NCBI GenBank assembly: GCA_963854735.1
Contig: OY978098.1
Coordinates: forward strand, 2,244,001-2,308,000
Source: Marvania coccoides
Lineage: Eukaryota > Chlorophyta > Trebouxiophyceae > Chlorellales > Chlorellaceae
DNA: 64,000 nt
Direction of reading: 5' to 3'
A program made the position numbers and the translations under genes. Below, piece after piece: positions 10,604 through 23,464 of this stretch. The first letter of the stretch is position 1. The number at the start of each line of letters is the position of its first letter. The notes beneath the pieces were generated by a model, which had not been told where the DNA came from, searched no databases, and saw only the letters and a program-made list of their open reading frames with translations.

Positions 10604-13600
10604 ATGGCTGCTACATCGGCGCCCATCAACTTGAGGGAGGCCCTCTCGGTGCGTGGATTGGCTTTTGTGTCCAGTTGACCAAGATCAGGGGCATTCTGCC
10701 AGCCTGGGGTGGAGCTTTGCTCAATTATCAAGGCTGGTTAATGCACATGAAAACATGGAGATTCACTCAATTCATCCCTCTTGCCGTGCAGCTTCCCTCT
10801 GCGGGCATCCAGCAGAACTTCATCACGTTCACAAATGTAACGCTGGAGTCCAACAAGTACATCTGCGTGCGGGAAACCGCTCCGCAAAACCAGCTGGTGG
10901 GTGATCACATTTTTTGCAGCACGCCTGGGAGCTAAAATGCCCACCTGCTTGAATATAATCCCTCTCTCACTTCCTTTCCCACCTCTCCTTCACTCGCGTT
11001 TCTCCCTCTCCCCTGCAGGTTATCATCGACACCGCGGCCCCCAGCGCCCCCCAGCGCCGCCCCATCTCCGCAGACTCGGCCATCATGAACCCCGACAGCC
11101 AGATCATCGCCCTCAAGGCGCAGGTCGCCGGCGTCACAGGCGACAACCTGCAGATCTTCAACCTGGCCACCAAGCAGAAGCTCAAGTCGGTGGCGTTCTC
11201 GCAGTCTGTGGTGTTCTGGAAGTGGGTGACCCCCACCCGCCTGGGGCTGGTCACTGCCTCCGGCGTCTACTCGTGGGACCTGGAGGGCGCTACTGACCCG
11301 GTCAAGGTGTGCGATCGCGCCGCCAACCTGGCCAACACCCAGATAATCTCCTGCCGCGTGGACCCCACCGGCAAGTGGTGGGTGCTGGTGGGCATTGCCC
11401 CCGGGGCGCCGGAGCGCCCCCAGCTGGTGAAGGGCTACATGCAACTGTACTCCGTGGAGCAGGCGCGCAGCCAGGCGCTGGAGGCGCACGCCGCCGCGTT
11501 TGCGATGCTGCCGCTCCCCGGAAAACCCGGCCCTGTCCCCGTGATCGCGTTTGCTCAAAAGACGCTGGTCAACGGCGCGGTCAACTCCAAGCTGCACGTC
11601 ATCGAGCTGGGGCAGCCCGGACAGGCCAGCCTGAAGAAGAGCGCGGAGCTGTTTTTCCCGCCAGAGTTTGCCGACGACTTTCCGGTTTCAATGCAAGTGG
11701 GGGCCAAGTACGGCCTGGTGTACCTCGTTACCAAGCTGGGGCTGCTGTTTGTGTACGACCTGGAGACCGCCACCGCCGTGTACCGCACCCGCATCTCCAC
11801 GGACCCCGTTTTCATCGCCGCCCCCGCCGGTGACGGATTCATGGCCATCAACCGCCGCGGGCAGGTGCTGGAGGGCAGCGTGAACGAGGCGGCCCTGGTG
11901 CCCTTTGTGTCCGGTCAGCTGCAGAACCTGGAGCTCGCTATGGCGCTGGCCAAGCGGGCCAACCTCCCTGGCGCTGAAAACCTCGTTGTGCAAAACTTCC
12001 AGCGCCTGTTCGCTGCAGGGCAGTACAAGGAGGCAGCGGAGCTGGCGGCGGACTCCCCACAGGGCGTGCTGCGCACCCGGGAGACCGTGGAGGCATTCAA
12101 ACGCGTGCCCGCCACCCCAGGGCAGCCCTCACCGCTGCTGGTTTACTTTGGCACCATTCTGTCCAAGGCGGGGCTGAATGCCTTTGAGTCCGTGGAGCTG
12201 GGCCGCCTGGTGATGAGCCAGAACAAGAAGCAGCTGCTGGACAACTGGTATCGTGACGGCAAGCTGGCGCCCAGCGAGGAGCTCGGCGACCTCTTCAAGG
12301 CCGCCTCGGACTGGGACACAGCGCTGGCGCTGTACCAGGCGTCCGGCGCCAGCGGCAAGGTGGTCGAGGCGCTCGCCGCCAAGGGAGACTTTGAGCAGTT
12401 GGGGCAGTACACCCGGGCCTCCGGCGCTTCCCCTGATTACGCTTTCTTGCTGCAGCGGTTGATGATGGACAACCCCGACGCGGCGGTGAACCTGGCCAAG
12501 ATGGTGGCGCGCCAGCCCGGGCCCCCCATGGACCTGAACTCCATCGCCGACCTGTTTTTGCAGCGCAACGCCGTGCGTGAGGCCACCGCCTTCCTGCTGG
12601 ACGCGCTGTCCGACGACGACCCGAAGAACGCCGCGCTGCAGACCAAGCTGCTGGAAATCAACCTGGTGACCAACCCCCAGGTGGCGGACGCAATCTTGGC
12701 CAACGGCACGCTAACGCACTACGACCGCCCTCGTATCGCCCAGCTCTGCGAGAAATCAGGGCTGTACATCCGCGCGCTGCAGCACTACACCGACCTGGCG
12801 GACATCAAGCGCGTGATCGTCAACACCCACGCCATCGAACCTGCTGCGCTGGTGGAGTTTTTCGGGACGTTGTCTGCTGAGTGGGCGCTAGAGTGCCTGC
12901 GTGTGCTGCTGGAGTCCAATGCGCAGCAGAACCTGCAGCTGGTGGTCAACGTGGCCAAGGAGTACACCGAGCAGCTCACTGCAGCCCGCATTATCGAACT
13001 GCTGGAGTCCCATGGCTCCTACCACGGGCTGTACTTCTATCTGGGCTCATCCCTTGCCTTTTCGGAGGACCCGGAGGTGCATTACAAGTACATCGAGGCT
13101 GCCGCGAAGACTGGGCAGGTGAAGGAAGTGGAACGGGTGACCAGAGAGAGCGATCACTACCCTCCCGCTCGGGTGAAAACCTTCCTCATGGAGGCCAACC
13201 TGCCGGATGCGCGGCCGCTCATCAACGTGTGCGACCGCTTCGACATGGTGGGCGACCTCACCCGGTACCTGCACTCCAAGGGGATGCAGCGCTACATCGA
13301 GGGGTACGTGCAGAAGGTGTCGCCGCAGAAAACGCCCGCTGTGGTGGGCGCGCTGCTGGACGCGGAGGCGGACGAGCAGTTCATCACCAACCTCATCCTC
13401 AGCGTGCGGTCGCTGGTGCCTGTGGACGCGTTGGTGGCGGAGGTCGAGCAGCGCAACAAGCTGCGGCTGCTGAGCCCGTTCCTGGAGCAGCTGGTTTCGG
13501 AGGGTTCCAAGGACCCGCAGGTGCACAACGCCCTGGGCAAGATCATCATCGACACCAACAACAACCCCGAGCACTTCCTCACCACCAATCCCTACTACGA

Positions 13601-16245
13601 CTCAGCCGCGGTAGGTGTGTTTGCGGAGAAGCGCGACCCGGGGCTGGCGTGCGTGGCGTACAAGCGGGGGCAGTGCGACGACGAGCTGGTGGCGTGCACC
13701 AACAAGCATGCGATGTTCAAGCTGCAGGCGCGCTACGTGGTGGACCGCCAGGACGGGGAGCTGTGGGGCAAGGTCCTGGACGAGGGAAACACCCATCGCA
13801 GGCAGCTCATCGACCAGGCAAGTGTATTTTCTAATCTGATTTATTATTTATTGTGATTTAAACCAGCATTTTTTTCTCTTAGAATAATGGGTTGTTATTA
13901 TAGGAAATTTTCATTCTTTTTTTCCCGTAATAATTTCTTTGTATTGGACTCACTCACATTTTTCTTTCTTTCTACTCCCTTCCACCTAAACCGCAGGTGG
14001 TCTCCACCGCGCTGCCCGAGTGCAAGAACCCCGAGCAAGTGTCCGTGGCCGTCAAGGCCTTCATGGCCGCCGACCTGCAGTCGGAGCTCATCGAGCTGCT
14101 GGAGAAGATCGTGCTCAACAGCACCTCCTTCTCCACCAACCACAACCTCCAGAACCTGCTTGTCATCACCGCCATCAAGGCGGACCCCACCCGCGTCAAG
14201 GACTATATCCACCGCCTCGACAACTTTGATGGCCCAGCCGTGGGCGAGATCGCGGTGGGCTACGAGCTGTTCGAGGAGGCCTTTGAGATCTACCGCAAGT
14301 TCGGGCTTAAGGCGCAGGCCATCCACGTGCTGCTGGACCACATCGAGGACTTGGACAGAGCCCACGAGTTTGCCACCAAGATCGACGAGCCGGCGGTGTG
14401 GAGCGAGCTGGCCAACGCCTACCTGGAGGCGGGGCACCTGGGCGAGGCGGTGGCGGCGTTCCTGCGCTCCTCCGACTCCTCCAAGTGGCCTGACGTCATC
14501 GCCAAGGCGGCAGAAACTGGCGAGTACGCTGACCTGCCCAAGTTCCTCCTCATGGTGCGCAAGAAGGTGAAAGACCCCGCGGTGGACACCGAGCTGGCGT
14601 ACGCCTACGCCCGCAACAAGGAGCTGGGCGCCCTGGAGGAGTTCATTGCCGGGACTCACTCCGCGAACCTGCAGGCGGCAGGAGACCGGGCCTTCGAGGA
14701 GGGCGTCTTCGAGGCCGCGCGCGTCATCTACTCGCGCATCCCCAACTGGGGCAGGCTGGCCTCCACCCTGGTGCGGTTGCACCAGTGGCAGGCGGCGGTG
14801 GACGCCGCCCGCAAGGCCAACTCCCCCCGCACGTGGAAGGAGGTGTGCTACGCGTGCGTGGAGGAGAAGGAGTTCAAGCTGGCGCAGCTATGCGGCCTGA
14901 ACATCATCGTGGCGGCGGACGACCTGGCGGAGGTGTCGGAGTTTTACCAAGCCCGGGGGCACACCGAGGAGCTCATTGCGCTGCTGGAGTCTGGTATCGG
15001 GCTGGAGCGTGCCCACATGGGCATCTTCACGGAGCTGGGCGTGCTGTACGCGCGGTTCCGCCCGGAGCGTCTGATGGAGCACCTCAAGCTGTTTGCGGCG
15101 CGGCTCAACGTGCCCAAGCTCATTCGGGTGTGCGAGGAGCTGGAGCTGTGGAAGGAACTGACTTTCTTGTACGTGCAGTACGACGAGTACGACAACGCGC
15201 TGATGGTGATGGTGTCGCACTCCCCGCTGGCATGGGAGCACGTGCTGTTCAAGGACGTGGCGGTGAAGGTGAAGGCGGCCGACACGCTGTACCGCGGTAT
15301 TTCTTTCTACCTGGAGGAGCACCCCGACCTGCTGAACGACCTGCTCAAGGTGGTGGAGGCGCGGGTGGACCATTCGCGGGTGGTGGAGATCTTGCGGCGC
15401 GCTGGGCAGCTGCCGCTGGTCAAAGAGTGAGTTTTACGTATATAATAAAGAATGCGTCTCCACGATTAATCACGCTATTTTTCATAGAACTACTTCTTCT
15501 TCTAATGTATATCCATATTATATATTGGCATCTTCTCATACATTTTTCTTTCCCTTTGAACAATTACTTCTGCAGGTACCTGCTTGGCGTGCAGAAGAAC
15601 AATTTGTCGGCAGTCAACGAGGCGGTCAACGAGCTGCTCATCGAGGAGGAGGACTGGGGCGCACTGCGCGAGTCCACCGCCACCTACGACAACTTCGATC
15701 AGCTGGCGCTGGCCTCTCGGCTGGAGCGCCACGAGCTCACCGAGTTCCGCCGCATCGCCGCGCTCATCTACAAGCGCAACCTCAAGTGGCGCAAGGCGGT
15801 GGCGCTGGCCAAGGCGGACAAGCTGTACCGCGACGCCATGGAGACTGCGTCCCAGAGCCAAGACCGCGACATCGCGGAGGACCTGCTGCGGTTCTTTGTG
15901 GCAGAAAAGGCGGCAGAGTGCTTCGCGGCCTGCCTGTACAGCTGCTACGAACTCATTCGGCCGGACGTGGCGCTGGAGGTGGCGTGGGCCAACGGCCTGA
16001 TGGATGAGGTTATGCCGTACATGGTTCAGTTCCTCAGGGACTACTCCTCCAAGGTGGACACGCTGATGAAGGAGCGGGCAGAGGCGCTGGAGGAGAGCAA
16101 GGCGGGAGAGGCGGAGCGCAAGGCGCAGGAGCAGGCCGCCAACGCGTACCTCCACTTGAATAGCTACCTCGCGTTGCCAGCGCCTGGAGGGGTGCCCACA
16201 CCGCAGGGGTCCGGGCAGACGATGCCGATGCCGCCCCCTTTTTAA
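10604..16245 (+). CDS. CHC: Clathrin heavy chain
   Basis: Five exons: 10604..10648, 10792..10896, 11019..13817, 13997..15426, 15576..16245; 1,682 residues, close to the usual 1,680-1,700. Near-continuous similarity to plant clathrin heavy chain: N-terminal propeller ([32 protein letters not shown]), linker ([14 protein letters not shown] at residue about 330, [16 protein letters not shown]), then the stacked CHC repeats through the knee to the proximal leg ([53 protein letters not shown]). The C-terminus is short, rich in Pro and Met (MPMPPPF). Forms triskelia that coat endocytic and trans-Golgi vesicles. Intron 3 uses a GC donor (CAG|GCAAGT at 13818). A gene for AP-2 alpha, its adaptor, lies 28 kb downstream. 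Confidence 0.98.
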
Positions 16246-16517
16246 GAAAGAAAAAAAAAGAAAAATGAGTAATTGACTACTTCTGATTTGGTTATGTTTT
16301 CTGACGCGCGTGTGCATCTCGATAGAAGCGAAAAAGGGGCTGTCTTGGTTTTTGTTTGCGCTGCTTGCTTGCTTTAATGCTTCTTCTCTACTGTGTAATA
16401 GCTCCCCCTTTGACACACTGATGAAATATAAAACCGAGCAGCAAATGCATAAAATTACAGGGTTATACTATGGGTATTTATTGACATCTTGGGCATTTAT
16501 ACCATGAAAATTAATTA

Positions 16518-17543
16518 TTAACCCGTTGAATATTCACCTCCAGAATCCACAGCTGTCGTGAATGCTGGTGGTAGCTCCTGCAACGTGGCTTCTTCTTTGG
16601 CCAAGCCCAGCATCAGCAGTGGCCCTGGAAAGCCAGGCGACTCTCTGCTGCCCAGGACTTTAATCGTAAATCCCGCTGCCTCACATAATGCTCTGAATTT
16701 TCCAAACGCCACGTCCTCGTCCACCACCTCGGGCGTACCTGCATGATATCCACATGTTCTTATTTATTAAGCTTCATTGAACCTGTCAAATCGCTCATTA
16801 ATTTATGAAAGGAGAAAAAAATGCAAAGACTTGCCTGTCTCGTCCAGGACCAGTGCTCGCCTGGTTTGATGCCCAATGATCGCCATGCCATCAGGCATCA
16901 GTAACAAAATCATTGCATCCACAAACCCTTGCATTATGCTCTCGATATACAGCACATCTGCTGCCAGTACCAGAGTGTAGGCATTTCTATGCTCAAAAGG
17001 CAGCTCCCCCAGCTTGGTCCAGTCCAGCACCAAGCCAGACACTTGGTCAGCAACGCCATTCGTCGCTGCGTTGTTTGCCACGTGCACCATCACGCGAGGC
17101 TCGTAGTCTGTGAGGCACACTGCGGTCGCACCTAATTGTGCTGCCAAAAGACCTGGCAGCCCCACCCCAGCCCCCAATTCGACCACTTTATGGCCAAAAA
17201 CAAGATGGGGGTGGACGGCAATGTAGACGCAAAGTTCCAAGGCTGCTGGCCAGATGTCAAGGCCTAGAAGGTCAGGTTTTCCGGCTGACGGTTGCTCGAG
17301 CCCTTCATCTTGCTCCCCTTGCTGCTCGCTGGCCCCAGGTGCTTCCTTTTCTTCTTCGTCGCTGCTGAAGGCGTAGCCGCCGCCATATCCGCGCAGGGAT
17401 TCGAAGATTTCGTCAACTTCACACTGCACGGTGAGTCTAAAATTGATGGTCTGCGCCAGCGTTTTGCGGCAGTCCACGGTGAGCTGGTGGTCGCCGAAAG
17501 CGAAGGTGCGGGCTTGGATTGGTGGCGGGGGTTTGTCCGACAT
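16518..17543 (-). CDS. Lysine-methyltransferase-like (Methyltransf_16 / METTL21 type)
   Basis: Two exons, 17543..16835 and 16738..16518, 309 residues. The intron has a GC donor (ACAG|GCAAGTC read on the minus strand). Signature features: LDIWPAALELCVYI, the SAM-binding motif VVELGAGVGLPGLLAA (residues about 120-135), LTDYEP (acidic residue of motif II) and VLAADVLY for the DxxY-like post-motif, all typical of the METTL21/FAM86/EEF-KMT seven-beta-strand protein lysine methyltransferases. An acidic insert (SSDEEEKEAPG) precedes the core. Substrate unknown; the family mostly modifies chaperones and elongation factors. The frame is open for another 59 codons upstream and would encode an Arg-rich leader, but there is no ATG there, so the start is placed at 17543. 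Confidence 0.82.
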
Positions 17544-18007
17544 GGCGCGAGTAGTACAAATTCCCAAGGTAGCAGCAGCGGCAGAAGTGGCAAAAATGTT
17601 CAAGATAACTGCACGGGCTTTGAAAATAATGCCCGAGAAATGGGTATTTCTCCGATGTTTTGGACCAATGAACAAGCGGCGGAAGCTTGTGTGGGGCCAA
17701 GATGAGAGTTTTGATAGCAAAAATTATGAATGCATCGGACTCTTTTCCTCCTTCATTTGATCTTTTTGATTTGTCGGATTCGAAATAAATCAAAACATAT
17801 ATGAAAGCATGTCTATCTAGCGAGCTAAATTTTTGAGAATTTTTGAAAGTGGAGATCGTCTCTCTGCCTCTCTCTTCCACGAGCCTGAAAATAATTTATT
17901 AAAAAATAAAAAGTATTTTTTAAAACGTGTCTTCCACCATCCCAAACGTCTAATGGAATTTGCAACTCGAAAACACTAAATCAAGGCTAGTTTTTTTTTA
18001 GCTTCCC
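17544..18007. promoter_or_regulatory. Divergent spacer, methyltransferase / FAD oxidoreductase
   Basis: 464 bp between divergent start codons. The right half is strongly AT-rich (17880-18000). No ORF or RNA gene recognised. Confidence 0.4.
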
Positions 18008-20495
18008 ATGCACTGCTATGCGCATCAAGGCGCTGTGTTTAGCGGAAGAGGCCGCACGGCTCTCCCAGCGTGCCGGACCACCGGCGTTCGCAATTCATTT
18101 CCCTGCATCAGACCATCATCGTCACGCCACCCACGAAGCTTGCACAAAGAGGAGGACGCCTTGCCCCCGCTGGTGGAGCAGCTTCTTCGTACACCTGGAC
18201 TGGAAGCCCCGCAAGGGAAGACCCCTGAGCAGATGCTAAAGATTACCGAGGCTTACTGGCGGGCTCTGAAAGACCCTGCTGCTGCCAAGCCCCCTCCCGT
18301 AGTGGTGAAGAACGCGGAAGCAGGTAAAAATACAATTCCGTTGTCTAAACACAGTTTTAAGTTATATCGTAGATTACTGTTTAGTCGGGGGGAATAATAA
18401 AAAGGGAAAGACGGTACAAAATAATGAAATAACTAATTCAATATTTTTATTTTATTTCCAGATGCACTATTTCCCGAGGGTGCCCCTGAATTTGACGTTT
18501 GCGTGGCTGGCGGCACTCTGGGCATCATCATCGCTCTGGCGCTGCAGCAGCGGGGCCACAGAGTTGCGGTCGTGGAGCGCAGGCTGTTGCAGGGACGTAC
18601 GCAAGAGTGGAACACGAGTGACAGAGAGCTGGCCGTCTTGATGAGCGAAGGTTTGATCACAGCAGATGACCTGAAAGCGTGCATTTCCACAAGATGGGAA
18701 GCGGATCGAATTGGCTTCTCAGGGGGCGATGAGCTGTGGGTTCACGACGTGCTCAACATCGGAGTTTCTCCCAAGAAACTGATAGCTGCGCTGAAGCGGC
18801 GTTTTGTAGCAGCAGGAGGTGTTTTAGCGGAGCAGCATGCATTTAAATCGGCGGCAGTTTTTGAAGGGTACGGGGTGGTGGTTGGGTTAACGCCAGGCTC
18901 GAGTGACTCGCAGCTCAGCCCAGCAGACGTGAACAGACCGAAGGCGGTGGTGGTTGAAGGGGCAGCGGGGGCTGCTGCGCCGGTGCGGCGACGGCAGCTA
19001 ACTGCTCGGCTACTTTTAGATTGCATGGGGCATTTCTCTCCCATTGTGAAACAAGTGAGTAGCAGTGGGTTATGAAATCATTAATTCTGAAATAATAACG
19101 CAAAATACAAATTTGAACGGATATTCCATTCTGGGTTTTGATTTCTTATACAATCTGTTTTTTTCCTCTCCGCGCGCAGATACGAAATGGGCAGCAGCCA
19201 GACGGCATGGTGCTCGTTGTTGGCGGCTGCTTTGATTACATTAACCATCCCGCCACCCCCGCAGCTTCAGCTGACCTGCTGTACTCTATTTCCGACTCTT
19301 TTGACGACTCTCAGCTCTTCTGGGAGGCGTTCCCTTCTGAGGGCGGCAAAGCTCGCACAGTGTACATGTTTGAATACGCAGACACGCACCCGTCGCGGCC
19401 GAGCTTCTCCAAAATGCTCGATACTTTCATCGGCCTGTTGCCCAAGTACCAGGTCGGTTGTAAAGCAGAGTTTCAAACTGTTTGCGTTTTTTCTTTGTCT
19501 TTCTGATTTGTCATCATTATTTTGTTTCTTTTTGTTACAGGGCATTGGCCTGGATGACGTTAAATTCAAGAGGGTTCTGGTGGGCGGATTTCCATGCTAC
19601 CTGCGCTCCAGCCCCCTGCCTCCAGCATTTGACCGAGTTCTACAAATAGGAGACGCTGCCGCCGGCCAGGTAAGCCTGCGAGCATTTCTTCTGTCTTTTC
19701 CTTTAATATATATATGGGCATATATATATAATTGCTGCTTTTTTTAAGCTTGGTTTTTCAAGTTGATAATTAATTTCTTCTGCTATTTTCTTTCAGTCTC
19801 CTTTGAGTTTTGGAGGGTTCGGGGCGATGCTGCGCCACCTCCCGCGCCTGACCCGCGGCCTGGACGAAGCGCTGCAGCAGGACAGGCTACGGCGCAGCGA
19901 TCTAGGGTGGCTTCAGTCCTACCAGCCCTCGCTCTCAGCGTCCTGGCTGTTCCAGCGGGCCATGAGCGTGAAGGTTGGGCAGCTGCGGCCAGTGGACGCA
20001 GCAGAAGGGCATGTACAGCGGCGGTGGGGTTTCTGGCTACCTGCTGACCACATAAACCGGCTGTTGAAATGCAATTTTGCGGTGATGCGTCTGCTTGGCG
20101 ATCGGGTGCTGCGCCCTTTTGTGCAGGATGCCATGCAGGTAGTGCCGCTGTGGCTGACGATGATGGGAATGATGCTGAAGGACCCCATCGCTGTAGCTAC
20201 CGTGCTGTTCCACGTGGGCCCACTCATGATCCTGGGCTGGTTTCGACACTTCATTGCGCTGGTGTCGTACGCTGCGCTACATGCCCTGCTGCGCCCGCTG
20301 CGCTCCGTCTGGAAGGGGTGGTTTGCTTTCCAGCGGTTTTTGGACGCCCTGGAGGTCGGGTCGGCGTCAGATTACCATTACTATCCTGGAAAGTTTTCTG
20401 TGAAGCGTGCGGTTGAGTGGGAGAGTGAAAGACTTGCAGAAGCAGCGGCTGGCGATGGGGAAGGACCGCAGCCGCCACCGCTCGCCACGGCGTAA
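18008..20495 (+). CDS. Plastid FAD-dependent oxidoreductase, lycopene-cyclase-like
   Basis: Five exons: 18008..18323, 18462..19054, 19180..19452, 19541..19669, 19797..20495; 669 residues. A Ser/Arg-rich leader of about 45 residues looks like a plastid transit peptide. The dinucleotide-binding motif FDVCVAGGTLGIIIALALQQRGHRVAVVE starts near residue 115; it is a Gly-Gly-x-x-Gly variant of GxGxxG. Later blocks LLLDCMGHFSPI, VYMFEYAD and VLQIGDAAAGQSPLSFGGFG (FAD-contacting GD motif) match the conserved plant/cyanobacterial family annotated as lycopene beta/epsilon cyclase-like protein, whose reaction is not established. The C-terminal third has hydrophobic helices (LWLTMMGMML, AVATVLFHVGPLMILGWF) suggesting thylakoid or envelope association. 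It is not a bona fide lycopene cyclase by overall architecture. Confidence 0.82.
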
Positions 20496-20994
20496 AAACA
20501 ATTGTATGAATCACTGATTTGTTGGCAGCATGCCCCCAATTAATGAAAGTACAGCATTGCAATACATTTACGAAAAGAAAATTTTGGTCAACACTAGCAG
20601 CCTGCACTGAGTGCAACTTATTTTTTATTCATTTCGACCCTAAAATTCAATACAACGAGTCGGGTGTAAGAATTAATATCTCATCAGGAGGGGGGCTGCT
20701 GCTTTCCTCATTAAATAGCTTCATTAGCACCGCAATCAACCACGGCCTCGTGGAGTGCCGCTGGGCATATATGGGAAACTTTTGCCCAGCATGATCCATG
20801 GGCATCACACCTCCTTCTTGGAACACGTGCAAGGCTTCTGTTTTCTTCCTTAGTCTGAACCGTGCATGGATTCGACAGCTAGTACCAGAATCAAATTGCC
20901 TGCTGTGCCTGCCTAAGACTCTCGTTTTCTTAAGTTTTTAGGGCCAACCAGACATCCCATTTAATTTATATAAATCGACAAAGGTTACACCAAA
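20496..20994. other. Tandem spacer upstream of DGK
   Basis: 499 bp between the FAD oxidoreductase stop and the DGK start. Only chance ORFs; AT-rich with TATA-like tract TTTATATAAAT at 20958-20968 about 30 bp before the DGK ATG, which may be leader or promoter. Confidence 0.4.
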
Positions 20995-22899
20995 ATGGAG
21001 GTCGCGCCAGAAGCGCCCGCAGCTCCTCAGAATATTGAAATCAAAAAATCAAAGGCTGAAGAAAACGCGCAAACAGCTGTGCAGCTGGCATCAAATAGAG
21101 CAAGAAGTCCGCAAACAGAAGCCGCGCCCACTGCGCTTGCAGATGCAGAAAACCAGGCAGGCCCTCCGGTGACAGCAACGGCGGCGGTGCGGCCTTCCGC
21201 AAAGGTGGAGTCGGGGCTGCAGGGCCACCGGCTGGCGCCAGATGAGGTTCTCACGCCCTCCTATGACGAAGAATATCTCGCCTATCGCGCCCTCACCGAC
21301 TTTAGAGAGCCGTACAGGTGCGAGAGAGGTTTCCTTCGCTCTTTTTCTTTATTTAATTTATTAATTTTACCGTCATCGACTCTCCCATGTATTCTTTACA
21401 TCCTATTATTTTTGCAGAATACCGCCCGTCTATCTTGCGCACGTTAAAAAGTCCAATGTCGGTCCTTGGCGGCCCGACACCCCGCTCATTGCCTTCATCA
21501 ACGCCAAGTCAGGGGGGCGCGTGGGGCCCTCCCTGGCGGGCATCCTCTACCGCAGCCTGGGCCAGAGCCAAGTGGTGAGCTACACAGTTTTTTGGCGCCT
21601 TTTTTCAGAGCTATTATTATTGTTAACTTCAATATTTTTTTTCGCTGGCAAATATTTAAGCCCTTTCTGACATTTTTTTTCCTTATTTGAATTTTTCTCA
21701 TTCAGTTCGACGTCACCGAGGACCAGCCCCGTGCCGTGTTGTCCGCCCTCTGGTCCAACTTGACTACCGCCGAAGCCCAAGGCGACTCCGAGGCCGCCTA
21801 CATCAAACGCAACCTCCGCATCGTGGTGGCAGGCGGGGACGGCACAGTCACGTGGGTGCTGGGCGCGATCCTGGAGCTGGGGCTGGATCCCGCTCCCGCT
21901 GTGGCGGTGATGCCGCTGGGCACGGGCAACGACTTTAGCTTTAATTTTGGATGGGGCACCAAGTTTGAGTGGTCCTGGGTAAAGCCAGGGCACATGTACC
22001 GCACGCTGTCGCGGTACAGGGATGCGGAGCCGCGCAGCATGGACGTGTGGCGCGCCGAAATTGAGGCGCCGGACGCAACTTTCTTCCACGAAATGCCGCA
22101 CTCGCTGGCGCTGAACGAGGCAGACCCTTCCCGCGCGTCCGCCCGCTTCTGGAACTACTTCAGCGTGGGGCTGGACGCGCAGGCGGCCTACGGATTCCAC
22201 TCCTTGCGAGAAAACCATCCGAAGCTGGCGTCGGGGCGGTTGGTCAACCAAGCGTGGTACGGCGCGATGTCGTGCAGTACAGGGTGGTTTTGCGGGGCGG
22301 CGCCCATCTCCAACACCCTCAAGCTGCACGTCAGGTCCAGCGCAGCGGCGGAATGGAATGAGATCACGGTGCCACGCTCAGTCCGTGCCATCGTGCTGCT
22401 GAATCTGCAGAGCTACGGCGGTGGGCGGGACGTGTGGGGCCTGTCTCGCTCCCCCGACCACACCTTTTACTCGTCTTCTACTTCTGGGCCGCAAAAGAGG
22501 CGAACTGCGGAGACGGCAAGGACTTTTGTGGAGCCGGTGTACGATGATGGCTTGATCGAAGTGATAGGGTTCAGAGACGGGTGGCACACCGCGGTGGTGA
22601 TGGGGCAGATCTCCAGCAAGGTGCACGCGGTGCGGCTGGCGCAGTGCGCAGAGGTGAGGATGGAGTTGGCGGCCAGCGGGGGGAGGGTGAAGGGAGAGGA
22701 GGGCACGGTGTACATGCAGCTGGACGGGGAGCCTTGGCCGCAGGCCGTGCCTGCGGTGAGCTCTGGCGCCAATCCGTTGGTGGTGCGGGTGGGGCGTGGT
22801 GGGCAGTCGAGGGTGTTGGTGAACGGTGCAGATACGCTGGGCACGAGAATGTCGCAGTGGCTAACCACGCGGGGGCTGTCGTTGACGAGGGGAGAATGA
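20995..22899 (+). CDS. DGK: Diacylglycerol kinase, plant cluster II/III type
   Basis: Three exons: 20995..21317, 21418..21574, 21706..22899; 557 residues. The catalytic domain runs from about residue 122 (PLIAFINAKSGGRVG) through the ATP/Mg motif VVAGGDGTVTWVLG and the MPLGTGNDFS loop; the accessory domain follows (FWNYFSVGLDAQAAYGFH, STGWFCGAAPI, LNLQSYGGGRDVWG, GWHTAVVMGQ). No C1 zinc fingers or EF hands are present, which matches the small plant DGKs rather than animal-type enzymes. Reaction: ATP plus diacylglycerol to phosphatidic acid, at the ER or plasma membrane, feeding phosphatidic-acid signalling and lipid synthesis. The N-terminal 90 residues are low-complexity. The start is the first ATG in an open frame. 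Confidence 0.93.
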
Positions 22900-23464
22900 A
22901 ATCTGAGCAGATGCGAGAGTACAATGCAGATGCCCGTTGAATTTAATACTGTAGTTTTTTGTTTTACATCTGTTTGGGATTTGAATACTACTTTGTACTG
23001 TGCTGTTTAATGAGGCTTACGCATGCGTTCACGATGCACATTAAGTGGAGGAACGTGGTTGTGAAGAGCTGCTGCATGCCAAGGCTCAAGGCGGTGGCTC
23101 TTTCATAATGTGTGTTTCAAGCAGTTTGGCAGTTTGATGGCATCAGTGACGGTTCGCACAAATGCTCATGCGCATCGCGATATTGCGCAATGCATCGTCT
23201 GCCACTGTATTTTTGCAGAACTGAAAACAAATGCATATCTCATCAAAATATCACTCAACCAGGAGTTTCTCGCACTGCTGACGCCTTCTGACATCGATCC
23301 AGAACCGTGCTAAATTAAGTTTGCTTATCAATTATGCACACTTGCTCCGTTAATAGCCTCCTTACTAAGACGATTTCTTTTCCCACCAATTTCCCCCCCA
23401 AACCCAGCTATTTCGCTTGGCAAAGCGTCGTAAAATTTATTTGTGATTCATTAACGGTGCCAAG
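22900..23464. other. Spacer between DGK and Rieske gene
   Basis: 565 bp, AT-rich, with a few non-conserved short ORFs. Should contain the DGK 3' UTR and the Rieske gene promoter. Nothing else recognised. Confidence 0.5.

Noticed and set aside
14785..16245. Long ORF in a second frame running from clathrin exon 4 through the intron into exon 5
   Set aside because: Only its last part, in exon 5, is clathrin; the first part is an out-of-frame Gly/Ala/Arg-rich shadow. Splicing at 15427/15576 gives the true reading.
23110..23313. 67-codon ORF between DGK and Rieske genes
   Set aside because: AT-rich, no similarity and no splice context.
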